NCBI GenBank assembly: GCA_964251675.1
Contig: CAXUKS010000013.1
Location: forward strand, 38,063 to 102,062
Source of the DNA: JANXMY01 sp964251675
GTDB lineage: Bacteria > Armatimonadota > Armatimonadia > Armatimonadales > Capsulimonadaceae
DNA length: 64,000 bases
Direction of reading: 5' to 3'
Shown here one piece after another: positions 48,661-57,054 of this stretch (positions are counted from its first letter, which is position 1; each line of letters begins with the position of its first letter). The notes beneath the pieces are model-generated. The model had not been told where the DNA came from. It searched no databases and saw only the letters and a list, made by a program, of their open reading frames with translations. The position numbers and the translations under genes were made by a program.

Positions 48661-49627
48661 GCTAAAAAGCGAACCGCTGCCAGCCCGCCCGCCGCGCTCC
48701 CCGCGCCTCGTGTTTGGGCTGGCCCTGCTGGCCTACTTAGCGTTCGGCTTGCTGCTGCCCTGGGTCCCGCTGCCTGCCCACCGCCCGCCCGTGATTGTGG
48801 CGCTGAGGCTGATCGTGGTGACGACGGCGGCCTTTATGCTGTTGCAGCTCTGGCTGGCGCAGGCGGTGGTCGACACCAAACCCGGCGCAGGCGTCGCGGC
48901 GGGTCTGGCAGTGCTTTGCGTGGCTCTGCTGATCGGGGCCAACCTCTTTGCGCCTGCGTTTCTGCGCCTGCTGCTGGTCAACCTGATGATCACGCTGGGG
49001 TGTGCGTTTCTGGGCATTCTGCTGTCACGGATTATCCGGGAGCCGAATGTGCTGCTGCCGGTGGCGCTGGTTGCTATTCCGATTGACTTTATCGGCGCAA
49101 TGACTTCTATCGGCTTCACCAACACGGTGGTCGCCAACAACCCGGCTCTGGTGAAAGCCGTCTCCGTCGCGGTTCCCACCGTCGGCGGGGGCGGGCAGCA
49201 CGGGGGGGGACTGCATCCTATCGGGTTCATCGGGCCGGGAGATGCCCTGTTCACCGCGTTCTTTTTCGCGGTCGTTCTGCGGCTTGACATGAACCGGCGG
49301 GGCACGTTCTGGTGGATGTACGGACTGCTGACGCTGGCAATGCTGATTGTGCTGTCCCCGTTCGGCGTCAACATTGCGGCCCTGGTTCCGATGGGCCTGG
49401 CCGTGATTATTGCTAATTTACGATTCTTCAAGCTGAAGCGCGAGGAAGTGTTTGCCACGCTGTATGCCGGTGTGTTTATTGTCGCGCTCGTGACGGGCTT
49501 TTACTACTACAGCCACTCGCGCCTGTTTCGCTCTGTCCCCAAAGGAAACCCTGATGCCGCCCGTCCTGCCCCCATCTCTGCCGTCCCAACCCCTGCCCCG
49601 CCGAGTCGTCCTGCTGGAAACCGATGA
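48650..49627 (+). CDS. multipass membrane protein, presenilin/SPP-like (GxGD) candidate
   Basis: This 325-aa protein has about nine hydrophobic segments. Two membrane aspartates are spaced as in GxGD proteases. Asp146 lies in 'VALVAIPIDFIGAMTS'. Asp198 lies in 'HPIGFIGPGDALFTAFFFAV', which continues 'VLRLDMNRRG'. In signal peptide peptidases the second active-site segment is 'GLGDIxIPGxFxALxLRFD', so the match extends beyond GxGD to the 'xLRxD' end. Later 'AALVPMGLAVI' takes the place of the PAL motif. I infer an intramembrane aspartyl protease; it could instead be an inactive relative. It overlaps dusB and contains the start of the ACT-like gene. Confidence 0.55.
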   Translation: MTSELKSEPLPARPPRSPRLVFGLALLAYLAFGLLLPWVPLPAHRPPVIVALRLIVVTTAAFMLLQLWLAQAVVDTKPGAGVAAGLAVLCVALLIGANLFAPAFLRLLLVNLMITLGCAFLGILLSRIIREPNVLLPVALVAIPIDFIGAMTSIGFTNTVVANNPALVKAVSVAVPTVGGGGQHGGGLHPIGFIGPGDALFTAFFFAVVLRLDMNRRGTFWWMYGLLTLAMLIVLSPFGVNIAALVPMGLAVIIANLRFFKLKREEVFATLYAGVFIVALVTGFYYYSHSRLFRSVPKGNPDAARPAPISAVPTPAPPSRPAGNR

Positions 49628-49814
49628 ACGGGCGGGCCTTGTCGCCGCCCTGTCCGCCGTCTGCGCGGCACGGGACGTCTCGCTCGACCTTGTGACGGGG
49701 CCGGGCCACGTCCTGGTGACATTTGACACCGACGACGCCACCCTGGCCGCCCTCTTGCCTGCGCTCGGTTCTGTCGGCGGCGTCATCTCGGCTACCCCCT
49801 ACACCGTGCTGTGA
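49554..49814 (+). CDS. small ACT-like domain protein
   Basis: This 86-aa protein starts within the last 74 nt of the preceding gene, in another frame, with AAAGGAAA upstream of ATG 49554. 'RRVVLLETDERAGLVAALSA', 'VCAARDVSLDLVTGPGHVLV' and 'TFDTDDATLAALLPALGSV' suggest a beta-alpha-beta-beta-alpha-beta ACT fold, which binds amino acids or other small ligands. A stand-alone ACT protein could regulate a neighbour, but no target is clear. Confidence 0.6.
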   Translation: MPPVLPPSLPSQPLPRRVVLLETDERAGLVAALSAVCAARDVSLDLVTGPGHVLVTFDTDDATLAALLPALGSVGGVISATPYTVL

Positions 49815-49868
49815 AAATAATTTTTTCCTGACCGAACCCTTTTGGGCGGCAGGCGCGTTCTTGATAGA

Positions 49869-50035
49869 GACCTACCTTCCTTGCTCCTTCGTCGCAGGGT
49901 CCTTCCTAAAGGAAGGATCAAGAGCATGGCAAAAGCCCTTTGCCTTCGTTCCTAATCCTTCCTTTAGGAAGGACCCTGTGACCAGATACGAAGTAATGCC
50001 GCAGGCATAGGAACGAGAGAACAAGGTGGTAGGTC
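49869..50035. repeat. MITE-like inverted repeat, family A copy 3
   Basis: GACCTACCTTCCTTGCTCCT and AGAACAAGGTGGTAGGTC are the ends, and the inner hairpins GGTCCTTCCTAAAGGAAGGA and TCCTTCCTTTAGGAAGGACC are inverted copies of each other. The right arm contains 25-30 extra bases compared with copy 1. It lies just before an assembly gap. Confidence 0.85.
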
Positions 50036-50048
50036 TCCGCCTTCATTC

Positions 50049-50058
50049 NNNNNNNNNN
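50049..50058. other. assembly gap (10 N) at a gene start
   Basis: Ten N end immediately before TGCGCCGCCGC. The A of the next gene's ATG is probably the last masked base. Nearby repeats may have caused the assembly break. Confidence 0.9.
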
Positions 50059-51446
50059 TGCGCCGCCGCTTCGCCCTGCCCCTGCTTTTGCTTGGGCTGC
50101 TCACCCTGCCCGTCGCCGCCGACCCGCGCCCGGATATTTTGTATACGACGCGCAAAGAGTTCGTGCGCGTCAGCCCGCCCCGCCCGCTGACGCTCAATGC
50201 CCACATTAATAAGTTTGCCTATGACCCTCTGGGAATGGAAGTGGCCTGCACTGGCTCAGAGACACAGGATGGACAGACGACCTCCTTTGTCAAAACGCTG
50301 GATATTCGTACCGGAAAAGAGCTGAATCGGTTGGCAATGACCGTGCCGCAGTATACGGATGCGCGGCTGGAAATGCTGGGCTGGACGCCGAGCGGCAAGT
50401 ATCTATTGCTGGAACGCACGCAGCCCCGTGAAGAGGGGGAAGGCAGCATCACTCGTCTGGAACGCTGGGACCTGAGCGCCGATCCGCCCAGAGTGCGCCC
50501 TGTGGACGAAGGCTTTCCTGTGCCAGAAGGCACGCGCATTGACAGCATTTCGCATTTCGCCTCGCCCCAGGGCCGCCGGGTACTACTGATCGGCTACTAT
50601 GCTCTCGGCAACAGCCTTCACTCTATCTGTCAAATATATGATGCCGAGCAGGATAGTCTGCGTCCTCTGCCCCGCCCGGAGGGCCAGAGCATCACTCTGG
50701 AATGGACGGACGACGCGCATCTTGTTGTCCAGGCAAAAGATGATGGGAAACAGCAGAGGATAGATGTTGTGACAGGGCAGCTTAGTCCGCTGAATACTCA
50801 GACGAATGACAACCCGGCGGCATCCAAACAATTTCCAGACCTGACGCTGGATGTGGACAGGAAAACGCAAATAGATGCCACCCGAAGTGGAGGCTTTGAA
50901 AGCACGCTACTGTGGGTGCGTTCGGCCCCGCGTCAGAAACAGCCCCTCAGCGTTGTCGGCGCGGGAATGGTGATGGGCGAGAAAGACACGCAGGCCATGT
51001 GGTCCCCAACCGGTAAGCAACTCGCCTTTCTTAATCACGGCGATTTATACGTCACAGACATTGCCCTTGTGCCTGCCTCAAAAAGCATGGCAGGTGAAAA
51101 GGCTGCTCTCGGCCTGCCTCTGACCTGCCCGGAAGAGCGAGAGCTTGCCGTAAGCAACTTGAAGCAGATTGGGCTGGGGCTAATCCAGTACACGCAGGAC
51201 TATGACGAAAATTTCCCGCCTGCTGCTGGTATAGACGAGGCGATTTACCCGTACATCAAAAGCCGTTCGGTGTTCAGTGTCGGCACAGTCCACTGGGCCT
51301 ATCACGCGCCGGACAACCTCAGCCTGGCGGCGATGGACAGCCCGGCGGTGACGGTGATTGGGACAATGACGCTGCCCTGCGGGCAGGTGACTCTGATGGG
51401 CGACGGGCACGTTAGGATACTGCCGGGGAAAGAGGAGGCCCCCTAG
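50058..51446 (+). CDS. secreted propeller protein with DUF1559-like C-terminus
   Basis: If the last N is A, the start gives MRRRFALPLLLLGLLTLPVA, a signal peptide, followed in frame by the long ORF (462 aa). Residues 30-330 look like a TolB/PD40-type beta-propeller ('INKFAYDPLGMEVACTGSET', 'QAMWSPTGKQLAFLNHGDLY'). Residues 355-455 hold a module found in DUF1559 pseudopilins: 'VSNLKQIGLGLIQYTQDYDE' and 'LPCGQVTLMGDGHVRILPG'. It lacks the prepilin cleavage motif, so the DUF1559 core is here a secreted domain. The stop codon TAG lies inside a family B repeat. Confidence 0.75.
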   Translation, partial: XRRRFALPLLLLGLLTLPVAADPRPDILYTTRKEFVRVSPPRPLTLNAHINKFAYDPLGMEVACTGSETQDGQTTSFVKTLDIRTGKELNRLAMTVPQYTDARLEMLGWTPSGKYLLLERTQPREEGEGSITRLERWDLSADPPRVRPVDEGFPVPEGTRIDSISHFASPQGRRVLLIGYYALGNSLHSICQIYDAEQDSLRPLPRPEGQSITLEWTDDAHLVVQAKDDGKQQRIDVVTGQLSPLNTQTNDNPAASKQFPDLTLDVDRKTQIDATRSGGFESTLLWVRSAPRQKQPLSVVGAGMVMGEKDTQAMWSPTGKQLAFLNHGDLYVTDIALVPASKSMAGEKAALGLPLTCPEERELAVSNLKQIGLGLIQYTQDYDENFPPAAGIDEAIYPYIKSRSVFSVGTVHWAYHAPDNLSLAAMDSPAVTVIGTMTLPCGQVTLMGDGHVRILPGKEEAP

Positions 51447-51467
51447 CCCCCAATAATGGGGGAACCG
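51435..51467. repeat. family B element, single arm
   Basis: GAGGCCCCCTAGCCCCCAAT followed by AATGGGGGAACCGGA equals the left arm at 29502. It overlaps the last codons of the propeller protein. Confidence 0.75.
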
Positions 51468-51492
51468 GATAAGTTAGGAAAGAAGCGGAAAG

Positions 51493-51517
51493 AAGGGCAG
51501 GGGCAAGCCCTGCCCTT
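51493..51517. terminator. hairpin between convergent genes
   Basis: AAGGGCAGGG and CCCTGCCCTT form a perfect 10-bp stem with loop GCAAG. It lies between the propeller gene and the convergent GNAT gene and could end transcription in both directions, although T-tracts are short. Confidence 0.55.
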
Positions 51518-52037
51518 ACAGGATGACTTGCAGGAGGACGCAGTCGTCCCAAACGCCATCGCGGAAGCCGACTTCGCGCTGGATGCCGACGACTTCGTAG
51601 CCGCACTTGCGGCACATGGCGAGGCTGGCGGCGTTCGCGGCCCAGATGCGGGACAGGACGACGTGGAAATCTAAGCGGCGGGCCTCGTCGAGCAGGGCAC
51701 GCATCAGGGCCGTACCGAGGCCGCGTCCCTGGGCGGCGCGGGCGAGGTAGAGGGACGATTCGGTGGTGCGATGGTAGATAGGGAAGCCTTCGGACCACGG
51801 GGTCAGGGAGGCGTAGCCCAGAACGGTCTGGTCGGCGGCGTCTTCGGCGACAAGGATGGGATAGCGCGGGTCCTGATGGGAAAGCCACCACAGGCGGCGG
51901 TCTTCCACAGTGAGCGGCGCGAAGTGGCCGGTGAAGTCCGAGCCGACGACGGCGGCGTTATAGATAGCCGTCAGCGCGGGCAGATCCGTCTCGCGGGCGG
52001 GCCGGAAGAAATAAGTCGGTTCAGAATTGGATGCCAT
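51516..52037 (-). CDS. GNAT-family N-acetyltransferase
   Basis: This 173-aa enzyme is similar to phosphinothricin/methionine-sulfone acetyltransferases (PAT). 'FRPARETDLPALTAIYNAAV' is the N-terminal strand-helix. 'VLGYASLTPWSEGFPIYHRT', 'ESSLYLARAAQGRGLGTALM' (acetyl-CoA pyrophosphate loop Q-x-x-G-x-G/A) and 'NAASLAMCRKCGYEVVGIQR' follow. Such enzymes acetylate amino groups of small molecules. The real substrate is unknown. It overlaps the DUF5658 gene by 17 nt. Confidence 0.9.
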   Translation of the reverse strand: MASNSEPTYFFRPARETDLPALTAIYNAAVVGSDFTGHFAPLTVEDRRLWWLSHQDPRYPILVAEDAADQTVLGYASLTPWSEGFPIYHRTTESSLYLARAAQGRGLGTALMRALLDEARRLDFHVVLSRIWAANAASLAMCRKCGYEVVGIQREVGFRDGVWDDCVLLQVIL

Positions 52038-52356
52038 TGCCGTGCGTGATGATTAAAAAGACTTCCCAGAAGACGACCAGGAGGTACAAAAGGCAGCCGA
52101 CGGTGACAATAATGCGCGAAATGCGGATATTTTTAAACGAGTAGCCTTCGCAGGCCAGCACTACAATTGCCACGAGGCCGAATTTGTAGGCGGCAAAGCC
52201 TCGCTGGCCGTAATGCGAATAAATCCAGCCCGCCAGGCCATTGGCTTCCATGCCTCCAATGCTGAAGATGTAGCCGGTCAGGAACAGGTCAAACATATTC
52301 AGCAGCAAAAAGGCTAGATACTCCTGAGCCAGTAACACGTCGCGCTTGAAAAACAC
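52021..52356 (-). CDS. DUF5658-like membrane protein
   Basis: This 111-aa protein has three predicted membrane segments: 'EYLAFLLLNMFDLFLTGYIF', 'FAAYKFGLVAIVVLACEGY' and 'IIVTVGCLLYLLVVFWEVFL'. The motif 'LNMFDLFLTGYIFSIGGMEANGLAGW' (E-x-N in the loop) is typical of DUF5658. Function unknown. It lies 45 nt downstream of recN and overlaps the GNAT gene. Confidence 0.75.
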   Translation of the reverse strand: MFFKRDVLLAQEYLAFLLLNMFDLFLTGYIFSIGGMEANGLAGWIYSHYGQRGFAAYKFGLVAIVVLACEGYSFKNIRISRIIVTVGCLLYLLVVFWEVFLIITHGNGIQF

Positions 52357-52401
52357 GGTTCCTACCCCTCAGACCATCATCTCAGACCATCATCCGACAC
52401 A

Positions 52402-54105
52402 CTACTTGCCCGCCAGCATTTCCCGGGCGTGCTGCACCACGGCCTCGGAGCGATTGGAGCCGCCCAGCATCCGGGTAATCTCGTCCACCCGCCCCTCCGG
52501 GTCAAGCGCGGACACGGACACCACCGTCCGGTCGGCATCTCCATTTTTTTCCACGCGCTTTTCAATAAAAAAGTGCGTGCCGGGCCGGGACGCGATCTGC
52601 GGCAGGTGCGTGATGCACATGATCTGCGCGTCGCGGGCCAGGGCTTCGAGCTTGTCGCCGATGGTCTGGGCGGTGCGGCCACCGACACCGACATCAATCT
52701 CGTCAAAGATCATGGTCGGGATCGCGCCGGTCTTTGCCAGGACGGACTTCATCGCCAGCATGATGCGCGACATTTCGCCGCCGGATGCGATTTTTGCCAG
52801 AGGCCGCAGCGGCTCGCCGGGGTTCGGCGACAGCAGGAACTCCACGCGGTCCGCGCCTTTGCTGGTGATCGTCTGCGGCTCCAGCGACACTTCAAACTTG
52901 GTAGCGGCCATGCCCAGGTCGGTCAGCTCGCGCTTGATGCCGCCTGCGAAGTCCGCCGCCGCTTTTTTTCTGGCTCTGGTCAGCTTCGCCGCCGCCGCCG
53001 TCAGCGCCGCTTCGCTTTTCGCAATCGCCGAGGTCAATTCCTCTTCGCGGGCTTCGGAGTTTTCGAGGGCGTCTAGTTTCTCATCCAGCTCTTTGCCGTA
53101 GGCAATCACTTCGTCCAGCGTTTCGCCGTACTTGCGCTTCAGGGTGCGGATCAAATCCAGGCGGGCTTCGATTTCTTCCAGGCGCTCCGGGTTAAACTCG
53201 ACGCTTTCCTGATAGACGCGCAGGTCGCGGGCGGCATCCTCGGCAAACGACACGGCGCTGGTGAGGGTTTCGACGAGGCTGCTTAATGTCTCGTCCAGCG
53301 CAGCGGCGTGTTCGACGGCGACAAGCGCGGCGTTCAGGGCATCGGTCGCGCCACCTGTACCGCGCTCGCCGCCGCTCAGGGTATCGTAGGCTTCGGTCGC
53401 CGCCGCGCTCAGCTTTTCGCTGCTGGCGAGGCGCAGGCGGTCGGCGGCCAGCTCTTCTTCCTCGCCGGGGGTCAGGGCCGCGCCGGAGATTTCTTCCTGC
53501 TGGAACTTGTACAAATCCAGCATCCGGGCACGCTCGCGGGCATCGGTGCGAAGCTGCTCGCGCTCGCGCTTGCGGGAGTTCGTTTCAGCAAAAATGGCGG
53601 CGACAGACTGCCGCAGGGCCAGGGCGTCTTTGCCGCCCCAGTGGTCCAGAATGTCCACATGCCGGTCGGCGGCGAGCAGTGACTGATGCTCGTGCTGTCC
53701 ATGCACATCGACCAGCCCTTCGGCGATCTCGCGCAGACTGGCAACCGGCATCAGCCGCCCGTTGATGCGGCACTGGGACTTGCCGCCGCTGCGGGCCAGC
53801 TCTCGGGTGACCAGCAGAGTATCCGTGTCGCCTTCCTCGCCCTCGTCCAGCCCGGCTTCGGTCAGCCGGGCACGCACTTCGGCAGGGGCATGAGACAGGT
53901 CAAAGACGGCTTCCACCGTGGCTTTGGCTGCGCCGGTGCGGACCAGATCGGCCCCGGCACGGCCGCCGAGGGCCAGGCCGAGGGCATCGATGATAATGGA
54001 TTTGCCCGCGCCGGTTTCCCCGGTGAGCATATTCAGGCCCGGCCCGAACGTCAGATCGAGGTGGTCAATCAGGGCAAAATTGGTGACATGGAGTTCAACT
54101 AGCAT
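52402..54105 (-). CDS. recN: DNA repair protein RecN
   Basis: This 567-aa SMC-like ATPase acts in double-strand break repair. Walker A GETGAGKS is at residues 29-36 in 'LNMLTGETGAGKSIIIDALG'. 'CRINGRLMPVASLREIAEGL' and 'DVHGQHEHQSLL' are RecN-specific. Long coiled coils occupy the middle. 'LASGGEMSRIMLAMKS' (signature loop), 'TMIFDEIDVGVGGRTAQTIG' (Walker B) and 'ICITHLPQIASRPGTHFFIE' close the ATPase. ATG 54105 is used. A TATCCT lies about 10 nt upstream. The gene follows nadK by 54 nt on the same strand, a common pairing. Confidence 0.97.
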   Translation of the reverse strand: MLVELHVTNFALIDHLDLTFGPGLNMLTGETGAGKSIIIDALGLALGGRAGADLVRTGAAKATVEAVFDLSHAPAEVRARLTEAGLDEGEEGDTDTLLVTRELARSGGKSQCRINGRLMPVASLREIAEGLVDVHGQHEHQSLLAADRHVDILDHWGGKDALALRQSVAAIFAETNSRKREREQLRTDARERARMLDLYKFQQEEISGAALTPGEEEELAADRLRLASSEKLSAAATEAYDTLSGGERGTGGATDALNAALVAVEHAAALDETLSSLVETLTSAVSFAEDAARDLRVYQESVEFNPERLEEIEARLDLIRTLKRKYGETLDEVIAYGKELDEKLDALENSEAREEELTSAIAKSEAALTAAAAKLTRARKKAAADFAGGIKRELTDLGMAATKFEVSLEPQTITSKGADRVEFLLSPNPGEPLRPLAKIASGGEMSRIMLAMKSVLAKTGAIPTMIFDEIDVGVGGRTAQTIGDKLEALARDAQIMCITHLPQIASRPGTHFFIEKRVEKNGDADRTVVSVSALDPEGRVDEITRMLGGSNRSEAVVQHAREMLAGK

Positions 54106-54159
54106 GGATGACTCTAGGATACCCAATTCGCGCTGAATACGCGGCGCTCATACTTGCCA

Positions 54160-55023
54160 CTAATACAGCGTCTCGCCCCAGTGGAGCTTGCTTTGCAGCT
54201 TGTCGTAAAAGTCTGCGCCGCCGACGGACAGGAACTTGGCCTGATGGGGGGCGCGGCGGATATGGATTTCGTCTTCGGCCTGCAGGGGGAAGCCAAGCTG
54301 ACCGTCGATGGTGACGCGCACCATATCATGCGGGTCGCGCTCGATGACGACCATGACTTCCGATTCCGGCGGCACGAGCAGGGCGCGGGCGGTCAGCGTG
54401 TGCGGGCAGATAGGCACGACCAGGAGCGTCTGCAGATCGGGATGCACCAATGGCCCGCCCGCCGACAGCGAGTAGGCCGTGGAGCCGGTGGGCGTCGCCA
54501 CAATGATGCCGTCAGCGGCGTAGGTCGTCACATACTTGCCGTCAATAAACGTCCGCAGATGCAGCACCCGCGACAGGGGGCCGTTGGCGGCGACGACTTC
54601 ATTGAGCGCCAGCCCGGAGTCCTGCAAGGCCCCGCCCCGGCGCGTCTCGCAGACAAGCATCATGCGGGTTTCTTCGGCGTAGTCCCCCGACAGCAGGCAG
54701 TCCAGAGCGCCGCCGAGGGCTTCCGGGGCCACGGCGGTCAGGAAGCCGAAGTGGCCGACATGCACTGGCAGCATGGGGGTCCCGTGCGGCGCACAGGTGC
54801 GGGCAGTCGCCAGAATGGTTCCGTCGCCGCCGAGCACCAGCACGGCCTCAGAGCCAGCGACGCCGTCATCGGGCAGGCCCCGCTCAGGAATGCCCAGCTC
54901 CTCGGCCACCCGCCGCTGAAGCCGCACAGCAATGCCGCGCTTCCGCAGGTAGGCATCCGCCTGCGCCGCCACTTCCAGCGCCGCTGGCTTGCCAGCGTTT
55001 GCCATGATCCCCAGCGTCTTCAT
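54160..55023 (-). CDS. nadK: NAD kinase
   Basis: This 287-aa enzyme makes NADP from NAD. 'VLVLGGDGTILATARTCAP' contains the GGDGT motif at 65-69. 'LNEVVAANGPLSRVLHLRTF' (NE motif), 'YAADGIIVATPTGSTAYSLS' and 'AGGPLVHPDLQTLLVVPICP' are the NAD- and ATP-binding loops. The normally conserved stretch 'GxNxGxLGFLT' reads 'PVHVGHFGFLT' here. recN follows immediately. Confidence 0.95.
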   Translation of the reverse strand: MKTLGIMANAGKPAALEVAAQADAYLRKRGIAVRLQRRVAEELGIPERGLPDDGVAGSEAVLVLGGDGTILATARTCAPHGTPMLPVHVGHFGFLTAVAPEALGGALDCLLSGDYAEETRMMLVCETRRGGALQDSGLALNEVVAANGPLSRVLHLRTFIDGKYVTTYAADGIIVATPTGSTAYSLSAGGPLVHPDLQTLLVVPICPHTLTARALLVPPESEVMVVIERDPHDMVRVTIDGQLGFPLQAEDEIHIRRAPHQAKFLSVGGADFYDKLQSKLHWGETLY

Positions 55024-55059
55024 AGATGGATAGAGTGCTTTCGTTTTTTGCGGCCGTGC

Positions 55060-56727
55060 CTACTTTTGTGCGAACCGCTTTAAATTTTCGCGGGCCACGG
55101 ACAGGGTCGGGTCCAGCACCAGCGCTCTCTTGTAAGCGGCGATGGCCTGCGGCCTCTGGTTGAGGTTTTCGTAGATGACGCCGATGTTGTTCTGCACCTG
55201 AGCGCTTTTCGGGTCCAGCGCGGCGGCTTTCTTGAAAGCCGCCAGTGCTTTCGGGTATTGCCGAAGTTTCTGGTAGGCTACGCCGCGCTGATTCTGGATG
55301 GCGGAGTCCGTGGGCCGCGCCTGCGCGGCAGCGGTGTACTGGGTCAGGGCACTGAAATACTGCTTTTGGGCCATCAGCGAGTCCGCCCAGACCAGCCGGG
55401 TCTGGGCATCGGCAGGATTGAGCACCAGTGCTTCGCGCCGGGCATTGTTTGCGGCATAGAAATTCTTGTTCGCGGCCTGCACATCGCCGAGGCGTGAATA
55501 CACCGGGGCCGCTTGGGCGTCCTGCGGCAGCCGGGAAGACGCCTGTGTCAGCACCGTCGCCGCTTCTTCATTCTGGCCGAGGTCAGCCAGCAGCAGGCCA
55601 AGCGCGGTCTGTGCCGAAAGATTGCTGCTGTCACGGGCCAGTGCATCGCGGTAGGAGGCGACCGCCTCGGTTTTAAGGCCAGCCTGTTCCTGAATGACGC
55701 CTTTGTTGTAAGCTGGCGTGGCATTGTTCGGCTGCAAAGCCGCCGCCGTGTCAAACTGGGTGATGGCATTGTTGGTATCGTTTTTGGCCGCGTAGGCTTC
55801 GCCCAGAGTGAAGTGGGCATCATACTGGCTGGCGACATCCAGCGCCGGGCTGACGGCGGGGGCAAGCGCCCGGGTCAGCGAGTCAATCGCTTCCTCATGC
55901 TGACCGGCCCGCTCATACAACTCGCCCGCGCCGAGCCAGGCCGCGCCGTCTTTGGGGTTCAGCACGGCGGACCGATGCAGGGCGGCGGCGGCTTCCGAGC
56001 TGCGCCCGGCTTTTTGCAGGAAAAAGCCGTAGTTTTTGTAGGTGGCCGCATCCCCCGCGCCGTTGGCCGTCAATTCGGCGAACAAAGTCAGCGCCTGATC
56101 GGTCTGGCCTGCCTGCCCCAGCGCCGTGGCGCGGTTGAACTTGACGCGGGTCGGGTCAGGCGAAGGCGATCCGGGCGGGCGGTTGTTTAAAACGTACCCA
56201 TACTGGGCGGCGGCTTCGTCGAAGCGTCCGGTCTGGCGCAGGGCGTTGCCGAGGTTGTTGTGGGCTTCCAGGTTGCCGGGGTTCAGGGCAATGGTCTGCT
56301 GAAGCTCTGGGACAGCCTGCTCTGGCTGCTGCTGCGACAGGTACAGGTAGCCGATCAGATTGTGCAGGGTGGCCTGTTTTTCGGTGTCGCCTTTGAGCAC
56401 GGGCGAGGCGGCGATGGTTTTCATTTCCTGAATGCTGGCATTGATCTGCGCGTCAGCGGCCAGCCGGGAGTCAGTGTCGGCGGCGGCGCTTCGCGCCTGG
56501 GTCGCCTTGTTGAAATTGCTGAGCGCCGTGTTGTACGGGTCCAGACGCGGCGCGGCAGCGACTGAAGATTTGTCCGGGGATTTCGCCGGGTCGGCAGCCT
56601 GCGCCGGGGGCAGGGTCAGACCGAAACACGCTAAAGAAAGTAAAACAGAGAATAAGAGCGGGCCAGCCGCAGACGGGGCGGCGCTTTTTGCCCGCCCTTG
56701 CATCAGGAAAGTGTGGTCATGTAACAT
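55060..56727 (-). CDS. exported protein with tandem TPR repeats
   Basis: The 555-aa protein (or 547 aa from ATG 56703) has a signal peptide ('SAAGPLLFSVLLSLACFGL', 'TLPPAQA') and about 11-12 TPR units over residues 60-550. Examples are 'NLIGYLYLSQQQPEQAVPEL', 'AHNNLGNALRQTGRFDEAAA', 'AWLGAGELYERAGQHEEAID' and 'QNNIGVIYENLNQRPQAIAA'. It should be a periplasmic scaffold. It may be cotranscribed with nadK (36-nt spacing). No specific partner is indicated. Confidence 0.85.
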   Translation of the reverse strand: MLHDHTFLMQGRAKSAAPSAAGPLLFSVLLSLACFGLTLPPAQAADPAKSPDKSSVAAAPRLDPYNTALSNFNKATQARSAAADTDSRLAADAQINASIQEMKTIAASPVLKGDTEKQATLHNLIGYLYLSQQQPEQAVPELQQTIALNPGNLEAHNNLGNALRQTGRFDEAAAQYGYVLNNRPPGSPSPDPTRVKFNRATALGQAGQTDQALTLFAELTANGAGDAATYKNYGFFLQKAGRSSEAAAALHRSAVLNPKDGAAWLGAGELYERAGQHEEAIDSLTRALAPAVSPALDVASQYDAHFTLGEAYAAKNDTNNAITQFDTAAALQPNNATPAYNKGVIQEQAGLKTEAVASYRDALARDSSNLSAQTALGLLLADLGQNEEAATVLTQASSRLPQDAQAAPVYSRLGDVQAANKNFYAANNARREALVLNPADAQTRLVWADSLMAQKQYFSALTQYTAAAQARPTDSAIQNQRGVAYQKLRQYPKALAAFKKAAALDPKSAQVQNNIGVIYENLNQRPQAIAAYKRALVLDPTLSVARENLKRFAQK

Positions 56728-56910
56728 GAAAATCAGTTCTCCAAAATCTGGTCATCCGGGGAATAAATCAGGGAATAAAATCAGGGAATAAAAACAACCA
56801 CAAACTTACCCGTTTCCCTTGACCAAGTTTTCTTACAATTCATTCATTATAGCATAGATTTTGGGCCAAACGCCGACTTGCGTTCGGACTTCTTTCAGAC
56901 AGATTTGGGC

Positions 56911-56939
56911 TTGACAGGCCGGTATTTTTTCTGTATACT
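56911..56939 (+). promoter_or_regulatory. sigma-70 promoter of glnA
   Basis: TTGACA (56911-56916) and TATACT (56934-56939) are separated by 17 nt. The start near 56946 gives an mRNA leader of about 155 nt. Confidence 0.88.
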
Positions 56940-57003
56940 AGGCTCGGATGCTGACATTGGCAAACAGAACAGTGACGTTCCTGTGCGGCTTTCGCGTGAG
57001 ACA

Positions 57004-57054
57004 CTCCGGCAAAGGCGGGCGTGTCTGTCGCGGGCTGCCGAGGAGCGTTTTTTT
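57004..57054 (+). terminator. probable attenuator hairpin in the glnA leader
   Basis: CTCCGGCA (57004-57011) can pair with TGCCGAGGAG (57036-57045, one bulged A), followed by CG and seven T (57048-57054). An alternative stem AGACAC/GTGTCT (56999-57004 and 57021-57026) shares bases with it, so the two structures compete. This looks like a regulated terminator. The ligand or factor is unknown. Confidence 0.5.
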
